A stretch of 47,828 bases of DNA from Methylotenera sp. GTDB taxonomy: Bacteria; Pseudomonadota; Gammaproteobacteria; Burkholderiales; Methylophilaceae. Positions 1 through 7,657 of the stretch are shown piece after piece. Under the pieces are notes generated by a model. That model saw nothing but the letters and a program-made list of their open reading frames with translations. It did not search any database and was not told where the DNA came from. How positions within the stretch are numbered: the first letter of the stretch is position 1; the number at the start of each line of letters is the position of its first letter. The translations under genes were made by a program, and so were the position numbers. The stretch is from positions 1-47,828 of the forward strand of contig JACMNB010000062.1 of the NCBI GenBank assembly GCA_014378845.1, in the 5' to 3' direction.

Positions 1-465
1 CCAGTCACCCGATTTTCCGCCATGTTTTTCTAGCAACTTAATGTTCGAAATCGTCATGCCGCGATCTACCGCTTTGCACATATCGTATATCGTCAGTAAG
101 CCTACGCTCACTGCAGTTAGCGCTTCCATCTCTACACCCGTTTGGCCTGTGGTGTCACACTGCGCGGTGCAGGTGATGGTTGTAGCCGTTTCGTCAATTT
201 CAAACGTTATAGCAACCTTAGTGAGCGCAATGGGGTGACAAAGTGGAATTAAATCGGCTGTTTTTTTGCTGGCTTGAATCGCAGCAATGCGCGCTACGCC
301 CAGCACATCGCCTTTTTTGGCATCGCCAAACTGAATGAGCTTTAAGGTGGCAGGTAACATAGTGATAACACCGCTGGCAACCGCGCTGCGCTTGGTTTGT
401 GGCTTATCGCCTACATCCACCATGTGCGCTTGGCCGCTGGCGTCAAAGTGCGTTAATTGACTCAT
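1..465 (-). CDS. moaC: Cyclic pyranopterin monophosphate synthase MoaC (3' end cut by window edge)
   Basis: Converts the 8-oxo-purine nucleotide intermediate made by MoaA into cyclic pyranopterin monophosphate in molybdenum cofactor synthesis; cytosolic. The 155 codons seen start at the ATG read from 465 ([12 protein letters not shown]) and carry the family blocks [10 protein letters not shown] and [10 protein letters not shown] followed by [11 protein letters not shown], which includes the conserved Lys and Asp of the active site. MoaC proteins are about 158-161 aa, so only a few C-terminal residues lie outside the window. It diverges from the protease gene at 527 with about 60 bp between them. 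No other molybdopterin gene is visible. Confidence 0.95.
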   Translation of the reverse strand, partial: MSQLTHFDASGQAHMVDVGDKPQTKRSAVASGVITMLPATLKLIQFGDAKKGDVLGVARIAAIQASKKTADLIPLCHPIALTKVAITFEIDETATTITCTAQCDTTGQTGVEMEALTAVSVGLLTIYDMCKAVDRGMTISNIKLLEKHGGKSGDW

Positions 466-526
466 AAATACATTCTCATTACAAAACCTACTGAACTTGA
501 CTAATAAAGTAGTTATCATAACAACA

Positions 527-2134
527 ATGAAATTTAAAACTCAAATTTTTGTAAAAACATGGCTAATTGCCAGCATTTTTGCTGCAAATAGTGCAATGGC
601 CGTTGAGCCCGCAACACCAAACGCGACGTTATCGGGCAAGCCATATTCTGCGCCCACCAACCTAGACACCAGCTTGCCCGATTTGGGCGATATCTCGCAA
701 ACTGTGCTTACGCCGCAAGATGAAGAGCGCATTGGTGCGCAAATTATGCGCGACGTTTCTAACAGTGACGAAGTAGTGCAAGATATTGAAATTATTGATT
801 ATTTAAACGAACTTGGCAATCGCCTAGTGGCAGCCAGCAGTGACAAATTACAAAAATTCAATTTTTTCGTCGTGCAAGATAACTCGATTAACGCCTTTGC
901 AATGCCGGGCGGCGTCATAGGCGTGCACACAGGTTTAATTGCGGTGTCGAATAGCGAATCGGAGCTGGCTAGTGTGTTGGGCCACGAGATTGGTCATGTA
1001 TCGCAGCACCATTTGGCGCGCATGCTGGCATCGCAAAAGTACGATACCTTTAAAAATATTGCGGGTATTGCCTTGGCCTTACTGGTCGCGCGTAGCAATC
1101 CTGAGCTTGCCAATGGTGCGCTGGCAGCATCAAGCGCGGCAGGCGTGCAGCGCCAGCTTGATTACACGCGCGAGCATGAGCGCGAGGCTGATAGAGTTGG
1201 TTTAAGCATTTTGGACGCAGCTGGTTTTGATGTGCGCGCCATGGCCGCATTTTTTACCACTTTGCAACGCGGTACGCGCTTTACTGAAGGTACGGCGCCT
1301 AGTTTCTTACGCACCCATCCACTCACGGCGGAGCGCATTAGCGATGTAGCTAATCGTGTTGAAAGCATGCCATATCGCCAAGTGACTGACAGCTTGACAT
1401 TTAACTTGGTGAAAGCCAAATTGCGCGCCAATACTGGGCTGGCGCAAGATGCGGTTGAGCAATTTCAAGACAATATTAAAGATCAGCGCTTTGCCAACGA
1501 AACCGCCGAGCATTACGGTTTGGCGGTGGCAATGCTGCGTAAAAATGATGTAATTGGCGCGCAAAACCAGATGCAATGGCTGCGTAAAAGTACACAAAAA
1601 AATAGTAGGCCAAATAATGAGAAAGGCGCCGTTATCCAAAGTGCTTTGATTGAAAGTGCATTGATTGAAAGCGCGCTTAATGAAAACCCAATGATTGAAA
1701 CGTTAGCCGCCCGTATTGCAGTGGCACGTAATAATCCACTCGCGGCGGCAACCCAATATGCCAGAGGCCTGAGTAGGTTTCCCGCATATCGTGGCTTAAT
1801 ATATGGCTATGCTGAACATTTTTTGGCCATTAATCAACCGGATAAAGCCATTAAATTAGTGCAAGATAAACAAAGTGTATACCCAAATGACGCCTATTTT
1901 TATGACGTTTTAGCCAAAGCTTATGCGCTAAAAAACAAAAATTTGTTGCGTTTTCAAGCCCAGGGCGAGGCCTATTATCGCCAATATAATTTGCAAAAAG
2001 CCATCGAACAAATGGAATTGGCGGCCAAAGCCAAAGACGGCAATTTTTACGAGCAATCGATTGTGGAAGCGCGCTTAAAACAGCTGCGCCGCTTGGAAGA
2101 AAACGAAAAGTTGGCAGACAAGCGGTTAAGTTGA
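527..2134 (+). CDS. M48-family periplasmic metalloprotease with C-terminal TPR region (BepA/YfgC-like)
   Basis: A zinc metalloprotease of the BepA/YfgC type, which in E. coli assists or degrades outer-membrane proteins at the BAM complex and helps LptD assembly. I use the ATG at 527 because it gives a good Sec signal peptide ([16 protein letters not shown]..., cleavage near AMA-VE); a TTG at 497 would add ten polar residues. The catalytic HEIGH is at about residues 153-157, with the third zinc ligand region EREADRVG downstream. The last ~200 residues are helical and TPR-like ([20 protein letters not shown]). Three tandem SALIE-type pentapeptides lie at 1640-1684, inside the linker between protease and TPR parts. 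Length 535 aa is a little above E. coli BepA (487). Confidence 0.9.
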   Translation: MKFKTQIFVKTWLIASIFAANSAMAVEPATPNATLSGKPYSAPTNLDTSLPDLGDISQTVLTPQDEERIGAQIMRDVSNSDEVVQDIEIIDYLNELGNRLVAASSDKLQKFNFFVVQDNSINAFAMPGGVIGVHTGLIAVSNSESELASVLGHEIGHVSQHHLARMLASQKYDTFKNIAGIALALLVARSNPELANGALAASSAAGVQRQLDYTREHEREADRVGLSILDAAGFDVRAMAAFFTTLQRGTRFTEGTAPSFLRTHPLTAERISDVANRVESMPYRQVTDSLTFNLVKAKLRANTGLAQDAVEQFQDNIKDQRFANETAEHYGLAVAMLRKNDVIGAQNQMQWLRKSTQKNSRPNNEKGAVIQSALIESALIESALNENPMIETLAARIAVARNNPLAAATQYARGLSRFPAYRGLIYGYAEHFLAINQPDKAIKLVQDKQSVYPNDAYFYDVLAKAYALKNKNLLRFQAQGEAYYRQYNLQKAIEQMELAAKAKDGNFYEQSIVEARLKQLRRLEENEKLADKRLS

Positions 2135-2137
2135 CGC

Positions 2138-2199
2138 TTGAGAAATCTAAACCTGAGAAATTTAAACGTTGAGAAATTTAAACTTTGAGAATTTAAACC
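2138..2199. repeat. Four tandem ~16-bp repeats upstream of soxY
   Basis: Four units follow one another directly: 2138-2153, 2154-2168, 2169-2184 and 2185-2199, consensus TTGAGAAATTTAAACC with lengths 15-16. They fill the whole gap between the protease stop and the soxY ATG at 2200, so the soxY ribosome-binding region lies inside the last unit. Confidence 0.9.
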
Positions 2200-2652
2200 A
2201 TGCAAAGACGTGAATTTTTAACCCTTTTTTTGGGTGCATTGGCGGTAACAATGCTGCCAATCAATGCGCTGGCAACCGCATGGAATAAGTCTTGGAGCAA
2301 GGCTGCGTTTGAAGCGACTAAGTTAGATGAAGCGACTAAAGGCTTAAACATTAGCACCGAAACACCAAGCCAAGACATTGATATTATCGCACCAGATCGC
2401 GCTGAAAATGGCGCGGTGGTACAAATTGAAATTACCAGCAATATTAAAAACACCGAAAGTATTACTGTGCTGGTTGAGCATAATCCCACGCCCTTAATAG
2501 GCATTTTTAACTTTAGTAATGGTGCGCTACCATTTGTAATTACACGCATTAAAATGGCCGAAGATTCGGATTTAAAAGTCATTGTAAAAGCAGATGGAAA
2601 ATTTTTTAGCAATACCAAAAAAGTTGTCGTTTTAGAAAATGGGTGCGGTTAA
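2200..2652 (+). CDS. soxY: Thiosulfate oxidation carrier protein SoxY
   Basis: Sulfur-carrier subunit of the periplasmic Sox system; sulfur intermediates are bound to a cysteine at the flexible C-terminus. The protein begins with MQRREFLTLFLGALAVTMLP, a Tat-like twin-Arg (RR-FL) signal, consistent with folded export together with SoxZ. The SoxY fold is seen in NGAVVQIEITSNIKNTESITVLVEHNPTPL. It ends ...LENGCG, so the carrier Cys is the penultimate residue; the usual end is GGCGG, making this tail one Gly short with Asn in place of the first Gly. The stop TAA overlaps the soxZ ATG (TAATG). No soxA, X, B, C or D is visible in the window. Confidence 0.88.
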   Translation: MQRREFLTLFLGALAVTMLPINALATAWNKSWSKAAFEATKLDEATKGLNISTETPSQDIDIIAPDRAENGAVVQIEITSNIKNTESITVLVEHNPTPLIGIFNFSNGALPFVITRIKMAEDSDLKVIVKADGKFFSNTKKVVVLENGCG

Positions 2653-3002
2653 TGGCAACCTTAACAGATAGCGCAAGAAAAGATAGCGCAAGAAACATGC
2701 GCATGAGCGCTAAATTAAAAGACGGCATTACCGAAGTGAAAATGGTGATTAACCATCCGATGGAAACTGGCCGCAAAAAAGATGATTTTGGGCAATTAAT
2801 TCCAGCGCATTTTATTCAGCAATTATTGGTGACACTCAATGAAAAGCCAGTGTTCGAGACACAATGGGGCACCGGCATCGCCAAAAATCCTTACCTAACT
2901 TTTCGCATAAAAGGCGCAAAAGTGGGCGATAAATTAGAGACGAATTGGGTGGATAATTTGGGCGAAACGGGTGTTGGCGAAGTAATAGTAGCGGCCGCTT
3001 AA
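2652..3002 (+). CDS. soxZ: Thiosulfate oxidation carrier complex protein SoxZ
   Basis: Immunoglobulin-fold partner of SoxY, forming the SoxYZ carrier heterodimer. The ATG at 2652 overlaps the soxY stop, giving 116 aa with no signal peptide, as expected for a subunit exported piggy-back on SoxY. Diagnostic segments are VKMVINHPMETGRKKD, IPAHFIQQLLVTLNEKPVF and KVGDKLETNWVDNLGETG. The N-terminus carries an exact pentapeptide duplication, DSARK-DSARN (15-nt units at 2667-2681 and 2682-2696), ahead of the conserved domain, and is longer than in most relatives. Confidence 0.9.
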   Translation: MATLTDSARKDSARNMRMSAKLKDGITEVKMVINHPMETGRKKDDFGQLIPAHFIQQLLVTLNEKPVFETQWGTGIAKNPYLTFRIKGAKVGDKLETNWVDNLGETGVGEVIVAAA

Positions 3003-3015
3003 GATTTTTTAATCA

Positions 3016-4128
3016 TTATGGAATCACCGTAGTAAACAAATATACGGCAAAAATAACCAATAAAATCACCCCTTGCAATACATTAGTGCGGCCTGTTGCT
3101 AATGACAATGATGAAACAAAAAGAGCCAATAACAACAAGATGGCCGATTTCATATCAATGCCTAAAATCAGTGTCCAGCCCATTATTAATGATAAAATAG
3201 CGACGGCTGGAATGGTTAAGCCAATGCTAGCAAGGGCAGAACCTAATGCCAAATTAAGGCTAGTTTGAAACATATTGTTACGCGCGGCTCGCACCGCAGC
3301 TAGGCCTTCTGGCAACAACACGATGGCCGCGATAATAACGCCTACCAATTTATGTGATGCGCCAATACTAGCAACTAAGACTTCTATACTTGGGGCGAGC
3401 GATTTGGCCAGCAGTACAACCGCCACCAAACAAACCAATAGCAAGCCAGCACTTAATATAGCAGTGTTTGTTGAGCTGCTTGGTACATGTAGCGTCGCAG
3501 CATCTAACTCAATATCGGCGGCATCTAAAAAATAGTTTCTGTGGCGAATTACCTGCACAAATACAAATGTGCCATATAGAATCAAAGAAACCACTGCAAT
3601 AAATGCCAGCTGGCCATTGCTATACATGGGGCCAACCGTGGTAATGGTGTAGTTAGGTAATATCATGGTGAGTACCACAATGGCGGCAAGTGTAGTTAGC
3701 GCTGCATTAGCGCCATGCAGTTTAAACACTTGCTCTTTATACAAAACGCCGCCAATGAGTAAACACAAGCCCACAATACCAGTTACGATAATCATCACCA
3801 CAGCAAACACGGTGTCGCGCGCCAATGCCGCTGTTTGAGCACCACCAGTCAACATTAGCGATAAAATGAGAGCTACTTCGATAATCGTAATGGCAATGGC
3901 TAGTAAAAGGGTACCAAATGGCTCGCCAAGCTTGTGCGCTACTACTTCTGCATGATGCACTGCTGCTAGCACCGCGCCAATTAAACCTGCCGCCATGACA
4001 AATAAATAAACATCACCAAAACATTGATGAAGGCCTAGTTGCGCACTTGCTAGAACTAACCACGCCGCCACAGGAGCGATAATTGGCCAAACTGCGGCTG
4101 GCATCCATTTATTTAGCTTATTTCTCAT
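3016..4128 (-). CDS. chaA: Calcium/proton antiporter, ChaA family
   Basis: Inner-membrane cation:proton antiporter of the CaCA superfamily (Ca2+/H+, in E. coli also Na+/H+ and K+/H+). The 370-aa protein has about 11 hydrophobic segments. The alpha-1 repeat at residues 68-88 contains GEPFGTLLLAIAITIIE with the ion-binding Glu, and the second repeat around 270-310 has LLPEGLAAVRAARNN. A hydrophilic acidic loop (FLDAADIELDAA) separates the halves as in ChaA. The gene converges on soxZ, with 13 bp between their stop codons. No partner genes are evident. Confidence 0.92.
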   Translation of the reverse strand: MRNKLNKWMPAAVWPIIAPVAAWLVLASAQLGLHQCFGDVYLFVMAAGLIGAVLAAVHHAEVVAHKLGEPFGTLLLAIAITIIEVALILSLMLTGGAQTAALARDTVFAVVMIIVTGIVGLCLLIGGVLYKEQVFKLHGANAALTTLAAIVVLTMILPNYTITTVGPMYSNGQLAFIAVVSLILYGTFVFVQVIRHRNYFLDAADIELDAATLHVPSSSTNTAILSAGLLLVCLVAVVLLAKSLAPSIEVLVASIGASHKLVGVIIAAIVLLPEGLAAVRAARNNMFQTSLNLALGSALASIGLTIPAVAILSLIMGWTLILGIDMKSAILLLLALFVSSLSLATGRTNVLQGVILLVIFAVYLFTTVIP

Positions 4129-4154
4129 ACTTTTTGTTGTGTTAAAGCAGGATT

Positions 4155-5660
4155 TTATAGTAGAGGCTTAATGGGCGTTAATTGGTATATTAGCACCTTA
4201 TTACGCTTTGCAAGCGTTACATATTGGTCAGGTTTATCAGTCGCCGCGTTCCAGCTATTTTCGGGCTGCATATCGGTTTCTATCGCGCTTTGCACTTGGT
4301 TGGCTAAGCCCGTATCTTCTACAATCACTCCCACCTCGGTATTCAAATTTTGCGAGCGCGGATCGAAATTAAATGTGCCGATAAACACTGTTTTTCCGTC
4401 CACCACCATGGTTTTGGCATGTATTGCAAAATTGGCTGCAAAACTGGGCGACTTGGCATTAGTAAGCGAAACGTGCGTAACCATTTGCTGCTTGATTTGC
4501 GCATCTGGTTTAAATTCAAAAATTTCAATACCCATTTTTAGCAGTGCGTCGCGCTGATTGCGGTAACCGCTAAAAGCTTGAATATTGTCGGTTGAAGCCA
4601 GTGAGTTGGTGCTAATTTGCACCTTTACGCCACGCTTAATGGCGGCTTTAAATAACTTTTTGGCCTGTGCTGACATCACCAAATAGGGTGATTGAATCAC
4701 AATTTGATCTTTTGCATTATCGACCAATTGTGCCAATTTTTCAGTCGTTTTTCCGCCGCCGCCCATCAAATATTTCATATGATTTTTGCCTGGCGTGTCG
4801 CTAATAAATTCCACATTTGTCCAAACTACTTGCTCGGCCAAGTCGCCAAAAGCTTGCGAGGTTGCGGCTATTTCTTGCTTAAAATTAGTCGAGAAATTAT
4901 CAGGATTATTGGCGTAAGCGTGCAGTTTGCTATAAATCGCTTGAATCTCAACATCGTTTATGCTGACGTGTTTTTGCATCAAACCAAGTCCATCGTATAA
5001 CTCCTCCACCGGCGCGCTAAGCGGGCTAGCCCAAAAACGCTCAAAACTTGCTGTCATGTTTTTTACAGTTTCGCCCAGCAGCATCGCATCGCGGTCGCGA
5101 AAGTTAAAGGTTTTGTTGTAGCCAAAATATTCGGCTGCCATATTGCGCCCGCCGGTAATCGCCAGTTTGCCATCGACAATAAAAGTTTTGTCGTGCATGC
5201 GTTGATTAAAACCACGAAAATTAATGGCAAAATTCAATAAGCGTTTGTGAAAAGGCGTGCCAACTGAGTGCTGTGGATTGTAAATGCGAACTTCGACATT
5301 GGGATGTTTGGCGAGCGCTAGTAGTGATTTATCGGGTGCATCGACGAGCAAGTCATCCACAATGACACGCACCTTAACGCCTCTGTCAGCCGCGCGAAGC
5401 AGTGCTTCCGAAGCTAGTATGCCAATATTATCTGCGCTCCAAATAAAATATTGTACTTCGATAGATTTTTGCGCGTGGTCGGCTAGCCATGCGCGTGCTA
5501 CTAAAGCATCTTCGCCAGTATCTAGCACGTAAACACCACTTTGTTGAGGATGTGCGGCAATTTGGGCATCGATAAAAGTAAGTGAATCTTCTGCGGCGTG
5601 CGCCGAGCAAGTGATGACGAAAAAAAATAACAGACCCTTGCACGCATGTTTTTTAGCCAT
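4155..5660 (-). CDS. Exported phospholipase D / cardiolipin-synthase-like protein
   Basis: Phospholipase D superfamily member with two HKD motifs: HDKTFIVDGKLAITGGRN at about residue 156 and HAKTMVVDGKTVFIGTFNFD at about 414. The pair forms one active site for phosphatidyl transfer or hydrolysis. The start at 5660 gives a signal peptide (MAKKHACKGLLFFFVITCSAHA) and 501 aa, so it acts in the periplasm. This differs from ClsA, which has membrane segments; it resembles ClsC/YmdC-type proteins. The frame stays open to 5714, but that extra stretch is a translated palindromic repeat (5676-5704) and is very unlikely to be coding. The repeat lies about 15 nt upstream of the ATG, within the likely leader. 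Confidence 0.85.
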   Translation of the reverse strand: MAKKHACKGLLFFFVITCSAHAAEDSLTFIDAQIAAHPQQSGVYVLDTGEDALVARAWLADHAQKSIEVQYFIWSADNIGILASEALLRAADRGVKVRVIVDDLLVDAPDKSLLALAKHPNVEVRIYNPQHSVGTPFHKRLLNFAINFRGFNQRMHDKTFIVDGKLAITGGRNMAAEYFGYNKTFNFRDRDAMLLGETVKNMTASFERFWASPLSAPVEELYDGLGLMQKHVSINDVEIQAIYSKLHAYANNPDNFSTNFKQEIAATSQAFGDLAEQVVWTNVEFISDTPGKNHMKYLMGGGGKTTEKLAQLVDNAKDQIVIQSPYLVMSAQAKKLFKAAIKRGVKVQISTNSLASTDNIQAFSGYRNQRDALLKMGIEIFEFKPDAQIKQQMVTHVSLTNAKSPSFAANFAIHAKTMVVDGKTVFIGTFNFDPRSQNLNTEVGVIVEDTGLANQVQSAIETDMQPENSWNAATDKPDQYVTLAKRNKVLIYQLTPIKPLL

Positions 5661-5675
5661 GAAATTTCTCAAACC

Positions 5676-5704
5676 CGTCATTCCAGCGAAGGCTGGAATC
5701 CAGG
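5676..5704. repeat. REP-like palindromic repeat, copy 1 of an inverted pair
   Basis: CGTCATTCCAGC-GAAG-GCTGGAATCCAGG: a stem of eight pairs (ATTCCAGC/GCTGGAAT) with a GAAG loop and the flank CGTC/CCAG. It matches in inverse orientation the copy at 5812-5839. Confidence 0.9.
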
Positions 5705-5811
5705 CAAGCATCATGCTAACAGAGGCTTAAAAAGTGCAATTTTTTTTAAAATTCATCAAGTTAAATGATATTCAGTGTCACACAAGTGAATCACCGCGCT
5801 TTGAACTTCGA

Positions 5812-5839
5812 CTGGATTCCAGCCTTCGCTGGAATGACG
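5812..5839. repeat. REP-like palindromic repeat, copy 2 (inverse of 5676-5704)
   Basis: Reverse complement of the copy at 5676-5704, carrying the same loop variant (CTTC read on this strand). The two copies bracket 107 bp of leader and promoter region of the phospholipase-D gene, a BIME-like arrangement. Confidence 0.9.
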
Positions 5840-5913
5840 GTACATGCATGTTTATGTAAAAATCTGAAGCGATTGTTAAATCTAGCAAAGTTATCGATAA
5901 AACTAAGCGCATT

Positions 5914-7635
5914 TTAGACTTTCGATAAATTTAAGCTGACCATTTCGGCCACGCGAATGCCATCCACACCTGCCGACAAAATCCCGCCCGCGTAGCCTGC
6001 GCCTTCACCGCACGGGTACAAGCCTTTGGTATTGATGCTTTCTAATGTGTCATCATTGCGTTTAATGCGTATAGGCGCAGAAGTGCGCGTTTCAACACCA
6101 GTTAATAAGCCATCCGCCAAGTCGTAACCTTTAATCTGCTTGGCAAACGCTGGTATTGCCTCGCGAATCGCGCTAATCGCAAACTCGGGCAAGGCAGTGT
6201 TTAAGTTGCTTAAATGCACGCCAGGCGTATAACTGGGCAATACTTCACCAAATTGGGTAGAAGGTTTATTCGCCAAAAAGTCGCCAATCAATTGCGCTGG
6301 TGCGGCGTAGTTGCTGCCACCTAGGACGTAGGCTGTTGATTCTAAATCGCGCTGCAATTGCATTCCCGCAAGCGGATTGTCTGGGTAATCAACCTCTGGT
6401 GTAATGCCCACCACAATGCCCGCGTTGGCATTGCGCTCGTTGCGGCTATACTGGCTCATACCATTGGTGACGACGCGGCCAGCCTCAGATGCTGCGGCCA
6501 CCACCGTGCCGCCAGGGCACATGCAAAAGCTATATACACTGCGGCCATTACTGGCGTGATGCACCAATTTGTATTCGGCCGAGCCGAGCTTGCTTAATAA
6601 ATCTTCACTATAGCTATTGCCGTAACGCGCTTTGTCGATTAATGATTGGGGATGTTCAATACGAAAGCCGATTGAAAATGGCTTGGCTTCAATGTAAATA
6701 TTGTTACGGTGAATCATCTCAAAGGTATCACGCGCGCTGTGGCCAACGGCTAGGACTAAATGCTTGGTTGCAATGCGCTCGCCGCTATTTAAAATAACAG
6801 CTTGCACCTGATTTTGTTCAATCTCAATATCATCCACACGACATCCAAAACGAATCTCGCCGCCAAGTGATTCAATGGTTTTGCGCATGGCTTCTACCAT
6901 GCCAACCAGCCGAAACGTACCAATATGCGGGTGGCTTACGTACATAATCTCTGGCGGTGCGCCAGCCGCTACAAACTCTTGCAATACTTTACGGCCATAA
7001 TGTTTTGGGTCTTTAATCTGGCTCCACAATTTGCCATCTGAGAATGTACCCGCCCCGCCCTCGCCAAATTGCACGTTCGATTCGGGGCTAAGCTCGCTTT
7101 TGCGCCAAAAGTTAAAGGTATCCTTGGTTCTTTCTCTAACGGCTTTGCCGCGCTCTAATACAATCGGCTTAAAGCCAGCTTGCGCCAAAATAAGTGCAGC
7201 GAATATGCCTGCTGGGCCAAAGCCAACGATGACTGGGCGATGTGTTAGACCCCCGCCTTGGCTCTCCCCCTGTGAGTGTGAGGGGAGCGATTGTGCAAAT
7301 TTAGCGCCTTCCCCTTTTGAGGGGGAAGGTTGGGATGGGGGTGTGGCAGTTGCCACAAATTGGTATTGCGTATCTGGTGTAGGCTTTACATGTGGGTCTT
7401 TTACGAGTTTGGCCAACAATTTAGCCTCGCCATTAACTACTACATCTAGCGAATATACAAACAAAATCGCATGCGATTTTCGTGCGTCGACCCCCCGCTT
7501 AAAAATAGAAAAACTCACAATATCAGCTGCGTTAATGGCAAGCTTTTTAATTAAAGCGGTTCTAATTTCGGCGTCGCTATGACCTGCTTCGGCAGAAGTA
7601 ATTAAGGGTAGTTTAATTTCGGTGATACGTAACAT
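5914..7635 (-). CDS. FAD-dependent dehydrogenase (COG2509 family) with in-frame repeat insertion
   Basis: A cytosolic flavoprotein oxidoreductase of unknown substrate. An N-terminal domain of ~95 residues (MLRITEIKLPLITSAEAG...) is followed by the Rossmann motif VIVGFGPAGIFAALI at about residue 137, then FGEGGAGTFSDGKLW and a C-terminal FAD motif GLYPCGEGAGYAGGI with GVDGIRVAE. These are hallmarks of COG2509 proteins (about 530-550 aa). The 573-aa length is explained by a palindromic repeat pair at 7249-7342 read through in frame (PPSQPSPSKGEG and SQGESQGGG) between the two domains. I start at the ATG 7635; a TTG at 7647 also lies in frame. It starts 22 bp after the stop of the CorC-type gene and is probably co-transcribed with it. 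Confidence 0.88.
   Translation of the reverse strand: MLRITEIKLPLITSAEAGHSDAEIRTALIKKLAINAADIVSFSIFKRGVDARKSHAILFVYSLDVVVNGEAKLLAKLVKDPHVKPTPDTQYQFVATATPPSQPSPSKGEGAKFAQSLPSHSQGESQGGGLTHRPVIVGFGPAGIFAALILAQAGFKPIVLERGKAVRERTKDTFNFWRKSELSPESNVQFGEGGAGTFSDGKLWSQIKDPKHYGRKVLQEFVAAGAPPEIMYVSHPHIGTFRLVGMVEAMRKTIESLGGEIRFGCRVDDIEIEQNQVQAVILNSGERIATKHLVLAVGHSARDTFEMIHRNNIYIEAKPFSIGFRIEHPQSLIDKARYGNSYSEDLLSKLGSAEYKLVHHASNGRSVYSFCMCPGGTVVAAASEAGRVVTNGMSQYSRNERNANAGIVVGITPEVDYPDNPLAGMQLQRDLESTAYVLGGSNYAAPAQLIGDFLANKPSTQFGEVLPSYTPGVHLSNLNTALPEFAISAIREAIPAFAKQIKGYDLADGLLTGVETRTSAPIRIKRNDDTLESINTKGLYPCGEGAGYAGGILSAGVDGIRVAEMVSLNLSKV
7249..7342. repeat. Inverted pair of C-rich/G-rich palindromic repeats inside the flavoprotein gene
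   Basis: Two related elements, 7249-7288 and 7307-7342. Each is a short hairpin (CTCCCCCT...AGGGGAG; CCTTCCCC...GGGGGAAGG) with a tail of the type ACCCCCGCCTTGG or TTGGGATGGGGGT. They face each other in inverse orientation, separated by about 18 bp. The same family recurs intergenically at 20722-20819. Confidence 0.85.
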
Positions 7636-7657
7636 GGCTTCATTCAATATGGCTGCA

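Noticed and set aside
497-526. TTG start of the M48 protease ten codons upstream
   Set aside because: The ATG at 527 gives a standard signal peptide; the extra residues are polar and without support.
5661-5714. N-terminal extension of the phospholipase-D-type protein (MMLAWIPAFAGMTG...)
   Set aside because: It is the translation of the palindromic repeat at 5676-5704; the ATG at 5660 gives a proper signal peptide.
7031-7582. 183-codon open frame on the plus strand inside the flavoprotein gene
   Set aside because: Antisense shadow of a conserved coding region; no ribosome site or recognisable domain.
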